Assembly (NCBI GenBank): GCA_029880425.1
Contig: JAOUOK010000050.1
Coordinates: 1-8,347 of the forward strand
DNA length: 8,347 nucleotides
DNA from: Gammaproteobacteria bacterium
GTDB lineage: Bacteria; Pseudomonadota; Gammaproteobacteria; UBA6429; Thiohalophilaceae
Direction of reading: 5' to 3'
Part shown: positions 1 through 6,524 of the stretch, one piece after another
Layout: each line of letters begins with the position of its first letter
How positions within the stretch are numbered: the stretch's first letter is position 1
Notes under the pieces: generated by a model
Databases searched by the model: none
The model's input: only the letters and a program-made list of their open reading frames with translations
Told to the model about the DNA's origin: nothing
Position numbers and translations under genes: made by a program

Positions 1-8
1 ATAGTTGG

Positions 9-26
9 CTTTACAAAATAGTAAAG
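9..26. repeat. Short inverted repeat upstream of the aminotransferase promoter
   Basis: CTTTAC (9-14) and GTAAAG (21-26) are perfect 6-bp arms around a 6-base AT spacer. As RNA the stem could be extended outward by U-G pairs to about ten pairs. No T-run follows, so it is not a convincing terminator of whatever gene lies to the left. It could be a protein-binding site just upstream of the -35 box or simply chance in AT-rich DNA. Confidence 0.3.
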
Positions 27-30
27 TTGA

Positions 31-49
31 TTGTTAAAGATTTTAACAA
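31..49. promoter_or_regulatory. Candidate operator: 19-bp palindrome overlapping the -35 box
   Basis: TTGTTAAA (31-38) and TTTAACAA (42-49) are perfect 8-bp inverted arms around the 3-base spacer GAT. The left arm contains the whole predicted -35 hexamer and the right arm fills most of the -35/-10 spacer. That position is typical of a repressor site that blocks RNA polymerase. Size and symmetry suit a dimeric helix-turn-helix protein. I cannot assign the regulator. In AT-rich DNA such palindromes do arise by chance, but 8/8 arms at this exact position are suggestive. Confidence 0.45.
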
Positions 50-58
50 GGATATAAT
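31..58 (+). promoter_or_regulatory. Predicted sigma70-type promoter of the aminotransferase gene
   Basis: A perfect -10 box TATAAT (53-58) is preceded at a 16-base spacing by TTGTTA (31-36), which matches four of six consensus -35 positions. Transcription would begin near 65, leaving a leader of about 70 bases before the ATG at 136. This is the best promoter in the window by eye. The -35 box is entirely inside a palindrome, so transcription is plausibly under repressor control. That last point is inference. Confidence 0.6.
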
Positions 59-61
59 TAA

Positions 62-122
62 TTAAGGTAGTATCATGGTTTAAATGCTACGTTAACCTGG
101 TAGCTAAATATTTAACCTACGG
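62..122 (+). promoter_or_regulatory. Structured 5' leader with alternative hairpins
   Basis: The leader contains alternating complementary segments: GTAG (67-70), GCTAC (86-90), GTAGC (100-104) and CTAC (117-120). Segment 1 with 2 gives a 12-position stem (62-73 with 84-95) having one G-G mismatch and one G-U pair. Segment 2 with 3 gives a 5-bp GC-containing stem (86-90 with 100-104) that would compete. Segment 3 with 4 gives a stem assisted by TAAAT/ATTTA (105-109 with 110-114) and ends next to the weak GGTAAG ribosome-binding region. The pairings are visible. A switching function is inference. Confidence 0.35.
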
Positions 123-135
123 TAAGAATAGTGCT

Positions 136-1296
136 ATGTCCCATTCAACACGTATAGATGATATTCAACCATTTCATGTTATGGCGCTGCTTGCTCGTGC
201 AAAAGAACTTGAAGCACAGGGTAAGGATATTATTCATATGGAAATAGGCGAACCTGATTTTCCTACGCCTCAACCTGTTGTAGATGCAGGGATTAAGGCA
301 ATACGTGAGGGTGATGTTCATTATACCCCAGCGCTCGGTTTACCTGGGTTACGTGAAGCGATAGCAACCTTTTATAAAACACGTTATGACGAGAATGTCA
401 CCTCAAGCCAGGTTGTCATTACTCCTGGCGCATCGGGAGCATTGATGTTGGCACTGGGTGCTATTATGCAGGAAGGTGATGAAGTATTGCTGGCAGATCC
501 AGGTTACCCCTGTAATCGTAATTTTGTTCGTTTTTTATCAGGTACAGCATGTTCAATTCCTGTTGATGCAAGCTCTGGCTTTCAACTGACTTTAAAGCAC
601 CTGCAGGATAACTGGACAGATAAAACCAGGGTAGTCATGGTGGCATCACCTTCAAACCCTACAGGGACATTGCTGGAAAAAACTGAATTAATAAAAATGG
701 CGCAGTATGTAAAAGAAAATGATGCTTATCTTATTGTAGATGAGATTTATCATGGTCTTATTTATGAACAGGAAGTTTATACTGCACTATCAGTTGATAA
801 AAATATCATTGTTATCAACAGTTTTTCGAAATATTTTAATATGACGGGCTGGCGACTAGGCTGGATGGTAGCACCTGAAAAACTTGTCAGCTTAATGGAT
901 AAACTTTCACAGAATATCTTTTTAGCAGCACCAACACCGGCGCAATATGCTGCGTTGGCTGCATTTAATCCTGAAACAATAGCTATACTTGAATCACATA
1001 AAGAGCAATTCAAAAAGCGGCGAGATTTTTTACTACCAGCTTTAAAAAAACTTGGTTTCAGGATTGAAATTGAGCCACAAGGGGCATTCTATATTTATGC
1101 GAATTGTGAAAAGTTTACGCAAGATAGTTATCAGTTTGCCTATGATTTATTAGAGGAAATCGGTGTAGCAATCACACCAGGTAAAGATTTTGGTGATAAT
1201 CATGCAAATAACTATGTACGTATTGCATACACAACATCCATAGGCCGACTTGAAGAAGGCGTAAAACGTTTAAAACAATACCTTATTAACAGGTAA
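136..1296 (+). CDS. Pyridoxal-phosphate-dependent aminotransferase, class I/II
   Basis: This 386-residue protein should be a cytoplasmic PLP enzyme moving an amino group from an amino acid to a 2-oxo acid. It is a full-length fold-type I aminotransferase. Visible landmarks are the N-terminal EIGEPDFPTP block (36-45), GASGAL around 98-103 for cofactor phosphate contact, SNPTG (173-177) with N174, D202 and Y205 in VDEIYH, the Schiff-base lysine K232 in SFSKYFNMTGWRLGW, and R363 in VRIAY, which binds the substrate carboxylate. The nearest general class is the aspartate/alanine-type aminotransferases of COG0436, but the substrate cannot be read from sequence. The ATG at 136 gives the usual N-terminus. 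The ribosome site (GGTAAG, 121-126) is weak. It lies 14 bases ahead of the DUF2007 gene and is probably co-transcribed with it. Confidence 0.93.
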   Translation: MSHSTRIDDIQPFHVMALLARAKELEAQGKDIIHMEIGEPDFPTPQPVVDAGIKAIREGDVHYTPALGLPGLREAIATFYKTRYDENVTSSQVVITPGASGALMLALGAIMQEGDEVLLADPGYPCNRNFVRFLSGTACSIPVDASSGFQLTLKHLQDNWTDKTRVVMVASPSNPTGTLLEKTELIKMAQYVKENDAYLIVDEIYHGLIYEQEVYTALSVDKNIIVINSFSKYFNMTGWRLGWMVAPEKLVSLMDKLSQNIFLAAPTPAQYAALAAFNPETIAILESHKEQFKKRRDFLLPALKKLGFRIEIEPQGAFYIYANCEKFTQDSYQFAYDLLEEIGVAITPGKDFGDNHANNYVRIAYTTSIGRLEEGVKRLKQYLINR

Positions 1297-1297
1297 C

Positions 1298-1302
1298 AGG
1301 GA
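1298..1302 (+). promoter_or_regulatory. Ribosome binding site fixing the GTG start of the DUF2007 gene
   Basis: AGGGA sits 8 bases before the GTG at 1311. A nearby ATG at 1306 is in another frame and leads only to a short peptide, so the GTG is the supported start. Confidence 0.65.
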
Positions 1303-1310
1303 TTAATGAC

Positions 1311-1538
1311 GTGGTTAAAGTATTTACAGCAAAAAACAGTATTGAGGCTAATATTGTAAAAGGTATGTTAGAAGTAAATGATGTTCCTGCATATATAGAA
1401 GGTGAATATTTACAGGGGGCTATCGGTGAATTATCAGCGATAGATTTTGTTTTTGTAAGTGTTGATGATCAATATGAGTTAAAGGCAGTGAATCTTGTGA
1501 ATGAGTATGAAACAGGTAATTATTCAATATCAGTCTGA
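1311..1538 (+). CDS. DUF2007-family small protein
   Basis: This 75-residue protein matches the DUF2007 pattern. It opens with a strand MVKVFTA, followed by a helix carrying EANIVKGMLE (13-22), then a VPAYIEGEYLQGAIGEL segment (25-41) that gives the family's characteristic 'GEYLQGGxGELPA' look, and a final VFVSVDDQYELKAV half resembling a ferredoxin-like fold. Families of this kind are labelled 'putative signal transducing protein' in databases, but no biochemical role is established. It is cytoplasmic, with no signal peptide or membrane segment. It uses a GTG start with a good ribosome site. The aminotransferase stop is 14 bases upstream, so the two genes are likely translated from one message. 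The following gene is a sensor kinase, 65 bases downstream with its own promoter-like boxes. Confidence 0.82.
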   Translation: MVKVFTAKNSIEANIVKGMLEVNDVPAYIEGEYLQGAIGELSAIDFVFVSVDDQYELKAVNLVNEYETGNYSISV

Positions 1539-1542
1539 TGCT

Positions 1543-1588
1543 TTATAATAATTTTCCACTCTGAGTTAATAACACAATATTATAATAA
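1543..1588 (+). promoter_or_regulatory. Two TATAAT boxes upstream of the histidine kinase gene
   Basis: TTATAATAA occurs twice, at 1543-1551 and 1580-1588, each containing a perfect -10 hexamer (1544-1549 and 1581-1586). Neither has a convincing -35 box at 16-18 bases. Initiation from the second would start only about 10 bases before the ATG at 1604, giving a very short leader. The DUF2007 gene ends at 1538, so the kinase may have its own promoter here. Confidence 0.35.
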
Positions 1589-1603
1589 GCTGATCCCCAT
1601 TTT

Positions 1604-3280
1604 ATGTTTACATCTGCAAACACACAGAATGACCTTGAAGTATTAAACGTACAGGTTTCGCAATTGTATGAACCAATGGGCAAGGCTCTTTTTGTAACTG
1701 TACTTAATTCGTCTATCCTTGTGATTGTTCTCTGGCCTGCAGTGGAGCGTAACTTTTTACTTAGCTGGCTTTTTTCTATTGTTTTTGTCAGTGTACTGAG
1801 AGGTGTTAGTGCTTATCAGTATAAAGCCTCATCAATTCCAATATCTGATGTTCATATATGGCATCAACGATTTTTAATGGGAAGTATTGCAGCATCTTTC
1901 TTGTGGGGAGCTTCTTCGTTCTGGGTTTTTCCTGCCGGGGACCTGGCTCGACAGGTGTTCCATGCCTTTGTTATTGGTGGAATGGCTGCATCTGCAGTAG
2001 CAACGTTGTCTTACAACAGGCTTGCAATAAATACATTTCTTACCCTTTCATTAGTTCCCTTGATGATTCAGTTTTTTGCTAATGATGCAAACTTGAGTCA
2101 TTCGATGGGAGCAATGTTGGCGCTTTATTATGTCATGATGCTCCAGTCTGCAAAGTTAACTCATAACAAGTATATTGAAAATATTCAAACGCGTATTGAA
2201 AATCTTAATCAATTAAATTCTTTAAATGAAAGTGATCAACGCTATAAAATATTACTGGATTCTGCAACAGATGCTTTTTTCTTACATGATTTAAAAGGAA
2301 AGCTCCTTGATGTTAATCGGCAGGCATGCCATAGCCTGGGCTATTCAAAAGATGAATTACTAAAATTAAAAGTAGCTGATATTGATGTGGAAAGTACAAA
2401 GCCAAAAATAAACTGGAATAAATTAAAAGAGGGTGAAAATATCCGTTTTGATTCTGTTCACCAACGTAAAGATGGCTCAACGTTCCCTGTTGAGGTCAGC
2501 CTGGGTTACATTACAATGGATGATAAGCCGTTAGTTTCAGTTCTTGCTCGTGATATTACTGAACGTAAACGTGTTGAGAAAATGAAAAATGAGTTTATTT
2601 CAACAGTAAGTCATGAGTTAAGAACACCGCTTACCTCAATTAAGGGTGGCCTTGGTCTTCTAAAAGGAGGGGCGGTTGGTGATATACCTGAGCAGGCTCA
2701 GGAAATACTTTCTATTGCCTGCCATAATACTGAAGCTTTAATGCTTCTGGTAAATGATATATTAGATATGCAAAAAGTTGAAAGCCCTGATATGGAAATT
2801 GAGTTTGAAGAAATAGCTGTAATACCTTTTCTTCAACAAGTCATTGATGACAATAAAGCTTATGCAGAACAATATAAAGTTAAAATCATTCTCAAGGCAG
2901 GTGATAATGAGTTATACCTAAATGCGAATAAGGCTCGCTTAAAGCAGGTGATGGCCAACTTAATATCAAACGCGGCTAAATTTTCACATGAAAATGGAAC
3001 GGTCGAAATTGTAGTTTCACGACCTGACGATAAACTTATAAGAATAGCTGTTAATGATCACGGTATAGGTATTGCTGAAGAGTTTTACCCGGCAATTTTT
3101 GATAAGTTTACCCAGCAGGACTCTTCTGATACAAGACAGAAAGGTGGAACCGGTTTAGGTTTAAGTATTACAAAAGCCATCATAGAAAAACATGGTGGAG
3201 AAATTGCTTTTGTATCAAAACAAGGAGAGGGTACAACGTTCTATTTTGATTTGCCTGAATTTGTCAATGATAGTAAGTAA
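1604..3280 (+). CDS. Membrane PAS-domain sensor histidine kinase
   Basis: This 558-residue sensor kinase should autophosphorylate on histidine in response to an unknown signal and pass the phosphate to a response regulator. Six hydrophobic segments (about 27-46, 50-68, 91-110, 117-137, 143-160, 166-184) form a membrane input module with short loops. A helical linker follows, then one PAS domain (about 213-320), which ends in the usual DITERKR. The dimerisation/phosphoacceptor domain has H337 in FISTVSHELRTPLTS. The ATPase domain has the N box NLISNAAKFS (N452, N456), G1 DHGIGI (485-490), the F box IFDKFTQQD and G2 GGTGLGL (514-520). There is no receiver or HPt domain, and no regulator gene lies beside it, so it is an orphan here. 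The ATG lacks a Shine-Dalgarno sequence (ATCCCCATTTT precedes it). The next in-frame ATG, codon 25, is no better. Signal and partner are unknown. Confidence 0.92.
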   Translation: MFTSANTQNDLEVLNVQVSQLYEPMGKALFVTVLNSSILVIVLWPAVERNFLLSWLFSIVFVSVLRGVSAYQYKASSIPISDVHIWHQRFLMGSIAASFLWGASSFWVFPAGDLARQVFHAFVIGGMAASAVATLSYNRLAINTFLTLSLVPLMIQFFANDANLSHSMGAMLALYYVMMLQSAKLTHNKYIENIQTRIENLNQLNSLNESDQRYKILLDSATDAFFLHDLKGKLLDVNRQACHSLGYSKDELLKLKVADIDVESTKPKINWNKLKEGENIRFDSVHQRKDGSTFPVEVSLGYITMDDKPLVSVLARDITERKRVEKMKNEFISTVSHELRTPLTSIKGGLGLLKGGAVGDIPEQAQEILSIACHNTEALMLLVNDILDMQKVESPDMEIEFEEIAVIPFLQQVIDDNKAYAEQYKVKIILKAGDNELYLNANKARLKQVMANLISNAAKFSHENGTVEIVVSRPDDKLIRIAVNDHGIGIAEEFYPAIFDKFTQQDSSDTRQKGGTGLGLSITKAIIEKHGGEIAFVSKQGEGTTFYFDLPEFVNDSK

Positions 3281-3297
3281 TGTCCCGATGATTATAT

Positions 3298-4020
3298 TTA
3301 AAAATAACGGCCAATCTTTTTAACACGCTTTAAGAAAAAACGTGTTCGCGTTTTGGGGTTATGTTTCACCGGTGCCGGTAAACTTGCTGCCAGTTCAATT
3401 GATTGTCTTACAGATAATCGCGAAGCCGGGATTCCCCAGTAATACTGTGCTGCTGCATTCACCCCGTAAACACCTCGGCCAAATTCTGCAATATTTAAAT
3501 ATTGTTCAAGGATACGTTGTTTACTTAAGTTGCGTTCCATGCCGATAGTTAAAACAAATTCATGCCATTTACGAAAAGGGTTACGTGACGGGCTAAGAAA
3601 TATATTTTTTATGGTTTGTTGTGAAATGGTACTGCCACCATAAATAAAACGATTTTTTGATAAATTATATTCCATTACTTCTTTTAGGGCATCGGTATCA
3701 ATCCCGCTATGGGAGTAAAAGCGTGCATCTTCTGCAACAATCAATGCGCGGATCATGTGTTTAGGAATGACGTTTATTGAAACAGGACGCCAGTGTAGGC
3801 GTGGCCAGTCTCGATGCTGATAATGCTCGGATATATAGTTACGAATAAAGTTTGATTGTTGAATGGGACCTTCTGCGTAAATTTTCCAGTCCGGCCAGAT
3901 GCCAATCAAATAACCAGTATCCATAACAATGATCAAGAGTAAAATTTTCCAGCTGAGTTTTAATGTTTTAACTACGGTGGGTAGTTTGAAAAATGTATTT
4001 GTAAGTTTATTAAAAAACAT
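3298..4020 (-). CDS. mtgA: Monofunctional peptidoglycan glycosyltransferase (GT51)
   Basis: This 240-residue protein polymerises lipid II into glycan strands at the outer face of the inner membrane and has no transpeptidase domain. One membrane anchor lies near 23-43. The GT51 motifs are complete: EDARFYSHSG (97-106) with catalytic E97, GGSTISQQTIKNIFL (128-142), RKWHE (150-154) with the second glutamate E154, KQRILEQYLN (167-176) and GRGVYGV (181-187). The 57-residue E-to-E spacing matches the family. The length is normal for MtgA. The ATG lies 2 bases after the cysZ stop with no ribosome site in front, so translation is probably coupled to cysZ. It is the last gene of the four-gene minus-strand run, and it converges on the histidine kinase gene with 17 bases between stops. 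Confidence 0.93.
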   Translation of the reverse strand: MFFNKLTNTFFKLPTVVKTLKLSWKILLLIIVMDTGYLIGIWPDWKIYAEGPIQQSNFIRNYISEHYQHRDWPRLHWRPVSINVIPKHMIRALIVAEDARFYSHSGIDTDALKEVMEYNLSKNRFIYGGSTISQQTIKNIFLSPSRNPFRKWHEFVLTIGMERNLSKQRILEQYLNIAEFGRGVYGVNAAAQYYWGIPASRLSVRQSIELAASLPAPVKHNPKTRTRFFLKRVKKIGRYF

Positions 4021-4022
4021 AA

Positions 4023-4760
4023 TTATGAACTAAATTCATTAATATACATTTTTGTCGCGCCTGCTACGGCTACAGGCATAACTAAGAAGTTAATAAAGGG
4101 AATTAAGGTCGCGAGCATGGCCATTGAGCCAAATGCTAAAGATAAAATTCTTTTCTCTGCAAGTTTTTCCCTGATGTGACGGAATGCCATCCCATGATTT
4201 GCCATGGGGAAATCGGCATATTCCAGGGTTAAAACCCAGGCCGCATAAATAAACCATAATATCGCTACAGCAGGTGAAACCAGGGGGAAAGCGAAAGAGA
4301 GAAGGGAAAGAAATACTAACGGCATCATTAGAAATAATGAGTGTTTGAGTTTGATTAACTCGTTTGCCAGTGAGTCTTTAACTTCTTTAATAAAGGGTTT
4401 AGTGGGGGCCGGGCTGTTATTACCGGTTAAATGTTTTTCAACCGCATTGGCTAATGGACCACTAAATGGAGAGGCGATGATATTCGCTATTATGGTAAAA
4501 GTAAAAAAGACCAGCCCAAAAAATGTTAATGCAAATAGTGGCCACATAAACCATTCAAGCCAGCTTAACCATGTCGGTAAGTCCGCCAGTGCCCATTCGA
4601 TAAAAATACCAAACTGATCAATTGCAAACCACAAACCGAGCGCAAAGATAATAATATTTATGAATAAAGGTATGAGTACATAAGTTCGTATACCTTTTTT
4701 GGATATAAGCTTAAGTCCGTTTAAAAAGTAGCCTGCACCAGCAAGTGGATTACTAATCAT
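4023..4760 (-). CDS. cysZ: CysZ-type sulfate transporter (EI24 family membrane protein)
   Basis: This 245-residue inner-membrane protein has the size and motifs of E. coli CysZ, which mediates sulfate uptake for cysteine synthesis. Shared landmarks are the N-terminal YFLNGLKLISKKGIR (11-25), a long hydrophobic segment (27-48), IANIIASPFSGPLANAVEKHLTG (91-113), EYADFPMANHGMAFRHIRE (180-198) and the C-terminal IPFINFLVMPVAVAGAT (220-236). I chose the ATG at 4760 because it gives the family N-terminus and is preceded by AGAGAG about 5 bases upstream. The reading frame stays open to 4856, but that would add 32 non-conserved residues inside the kinase gene. It starts 13 bases after the kinase stop and ends 2 bases before mtgA. 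No other cys gene is in view, so the sulfate role rests on family similarity. Confidence 0.88.
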   Translation of the reverse strand: MISNPLAGAGYFLNGLKLISKKGIRTYVLIPLFINIIIFALGLWFAIDQFGIFIEWALADLPTWLSWLEWFMWPLFALTFFGLVFFTFTIIANIIASPFSGPLANAVEKHLTGNNSPAPTKPFIKEVKDSLANELIKLKHSLFLMMPLVFLSLLSFAFPLVSPAVAILWFIYAAWVLTLEYADFPMANHGMAFRHIREKLAEKRILSLAFGSMAMLATLIPFINFLVMPVAVAGATKMYINEFSS

Positions 4761-4773
4761 TTCTTCTCTCTTA

Positions 4774-6093
4774 TTATTTTTCCATGTGATTCTTTGCTGC
4801 GACCAGGGCGGAACCATATGCAGCAGAATTATGTATTGATTTTTTAACCGGAACACCGAGTTTTGCTTCCCGTATCTGTGACCAAATATTGTTTATGCTG
4901 CCGCCACCTGTTGTCTTTACTGTGCTGGGGTAGGGTGCGCCTAAATGTTCAATTAACTTGTAACCAGTATGCTCTATCTCTGCAATTCCTTCTAATAAGC
5001 CCTGAAAGAATGTGGTGTCATCTTCTACCTTGGGTGAAAGCCTCGGGGCCAGCTCTGGATCATTAACCGGGAAGCGTTCCCCTTTTGTAATTAAAGGGTA
5101 GTAGTTAAGTCCTGTTGGTTTATCAGGATTGATATTTTTTGTTAATTCATGCATTTGCTCGTCATTAAAAAAATAACGTAACACTGCGCCGCCCGAGTTT
5201 GAAGCACCACCGACTAACCAGTGTTGTCCATAAGGCTGGCTGTAAATACCATATTTAGCATTATTCACCGGAACATCGCTGATGATTTTTAACACAAGGG
5301 TTGAACCCAGTGATGTTACCGCATCACCAACATTGTGTGCGCCACTGGCAATAAAGGCTGCGGTACTGTCAGTTGTTCCTGAAACAATATCAACATCAAG
5401 TGGTAACTTAAGTGCATTTGCTACTGGAGGATGAATATTTTTAATAACCGAGCCAGGGAGCTGTACTTTTGGCAGGCATGCCGTATCAATGTTTGCTTGT
5501 TCTAATATATCTTTTAACCATAAAGGCCAGTTTTTATTAACCGGGTCAAAACCGGTTTTTAAAGCATTGTTTATATCAGTCACAGTAAAACAGTGACTTA
5601 ACATACCTGCTACCCAGTCAGCCTGGTGCACAATATGAAAGCTTTTATCCTGTGGGTAATGCTCGAGTAACCATAATACTTTAGCCAGTCCACTGGTGGC
5701 GCTTAAAACAACGGTTTCTGCTGGTAGATGCTTTTTTAAAACGTTGGCCTGGGTTGTTGCACGCGCATCATTGTACATCAAGGCTGGGGTCAGTGGATGA
5801 CCATTGTCATCACAGAATAAAACCGTACCCGAGGTACCATCAACCGATATTGACTGGATATGTTGTTGTTTAACTTGTGAAACAATTTCACCTAATACGG
5901 TTTGTGTAGCACGCCACCAGTCTCCAGGTTTATGTGACGATAAATTTTGATCAATATAGTGAAGGTTTGAGTGAGCTTTAATCTCACCAGTGGCATCAAT
6001 TGCAATAGCACGGCACCCGGAGGTACCAAGATCGATACCAATATACAAAGAAGAAGGACGGGCTACAATTGACGAGTAACTTTTATCGCTCAC
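4774..6093 (-). CDS. FGGY-family carbohydrate kinase, D-ribulose kinase (SePSK/XK-1) type
   Basis: This 439-residue cytoplasmic kinase should phosphorylate a ketopentose with ATP. FGGY landmarks are the phosphate-1 loop YIGIDLGTSG (17-26) with D21 and T24, SVDGTSGTVLFCDDNG (83-98), the catalytic-base block SGTTDSTAAF (238-247) with D242, SLGSTLVLK (261-269), the adenosine block GGASNSGGAVLRYFF (295-309) and TTGGGSINNIW (394-404). The pattern, short length, and blocks such as DGTSGTVL and GLNYYPLITKGERFPV are closest, from memory, to cyanobacterial SePSK and plant XK-1, which act on D-ribulose, rather than to longer xylulose or glycerol kinases. The start is GTG at 6093 with TTAAGGG 7 bases upstream, 21 bases after the queF stop. 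No sugar transporter, isomerase or regulator is near. Substrate assignment is inference. Confidence 0.85.
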   Translation of the reverse strand: MSDKSYSSIVARPSSLYIGIDLGTSGCRAIAIDATGEIKAHSNLHYIDQNLSSHKPGDWWRATQTVLGEIVSQVKQQHIQSISVDGTSGTVLFCDDNGHPLTPALMYNDARATTQANVLKKHLPAETVVLSATSGLAKVLWLLEHYPQDKSFHIVHQADWVAGMLSHCFTVTDINNALKTGFDPVNKNWPLWLKDILEQANIDTACLPKVQLPGSVIKNIHPPVANALKLPLDVDIVSGTTDSTAAFIASGAHNVGDAVTSLGSTLVLKIISDVPVNNAKYGIYSQPYGQHWLVGGASNSGGAVLRYFFNDEQMHELTKNINPDKPTGLNYYPLITKGERFPVNDPELAPRLSPKVEDDTTFFQGLLEGIAEIEHTGYKLIEHLGAPYPSTVKTTGGGSINNIWSQIREAKLGVPVKKSIHNSAAYGSALVAAKNHMEK

Positions 6094-6107
6094 GTAACAG
6101 CCCTTAA
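6094..6107 (-). promoter_or_regulatory. Ribosome binding site deciding the kinase GTG start
   Basis: On the minus strand TTAAGGG is followed by 7 bases and then the GTG at 6093. This supports the non-ATG start inside the queF-kinase gap. Confidence 0.6.
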
Positions 6108-6114
6108 TCTCTCT

Positions 6115-6504
6115 TTATGGCAAAGTGACATGCTCGGGTGCTTTCCAGTTTGGATCACGGTGTTCAGCAATGACTGTCGTATATATCCCACCACGCACAT
6201 TAAATTTACCGGTTAGACGCATAAAACGAGGTTGCGTAACTTTGACCAGGTCATCAAGAATCATGTTGGTGACTTTCTCATGGAAATGACCTTCTTCACG
6301 AAATGCCCAGAGATACAATTTTAAAGATTTTAACTCGACACATTGTTTATCAGCGACATATTCAAGATGTAAGGTTGCAAAATCTGGCTGGCCAGTTTTA
6401 GGGCATAAACAGGTAAATTCGGGCATATCGATGCGAATCGTGAAGTCGCGTTCAGGCATCGGGTTATCGAAGGTTTCTAAATCTTTGCTTGCTTGGGTTG
6501 CCAT
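6115..6504 (-). CDS. queF: NADPH-dependent preQ0 reductase, type I QueF
   Basis: This 129-residue cytoplasmic enzyme reduces 7-cyano-7-deazaguanine (preQ0) to 7-aminomethyl-7-deazaguanine (preQ1), the four-electron nitrile reduction of queuosine tRNA biosynthesis. It belongs to the tunnelling-fold family and is the short, single-domain form. Catalytic features line up with Bacillus QueF: nucleophile C34 in [11 protein letters not shown], proton donor D41, the QueF signature ELKSLKLY (57-64) for NADPH, and H75-E76 in FHEK for base recognition. RGGIYTTV (104-111) closes the core. The start ATG has GAGAG 7 bases upstream. It is the first gene of the minus-strand run and is divergent from smc. 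I found no other queuosine gene in the window and no preQ1 riboswitch in the leader. Confidence 0.95.
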   Translation of the reverse strand: MATQASKDLETFDNPMPERDFTIRIDMPEFTCLCPKTGQPDFATLHLEYVADKQCVELKSLKLYLWAFREEGHFHEKVTNMILDDLVKVTQPRFMRLTGKFNVRGGIYTTVIAEHRDPNWKAPEHVTLP

Positions 6505-6524
6505 TATGATCTCTCGTGTTCTAT

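Noticed and set aside
777..1013. Minus-strand open frame of 78 codons
   Set aside because: It lies antisense within the well-supported aminotransferase gene and has no recognisable domain or ribosome site.
1858..2082. Plus-strand open frame of 74 codons
   Set aside because: It is an out-of-frame shadow of the membrane segment of the histidine kinase.
4761..4856. Upstream extension of the cysZ reading frame by 32 codons
   Set aside because: It overlaps the kinase 3' end, the added residues do not resemble CysZ N-termini, and the ATG at 4760 has a good ribosome site.
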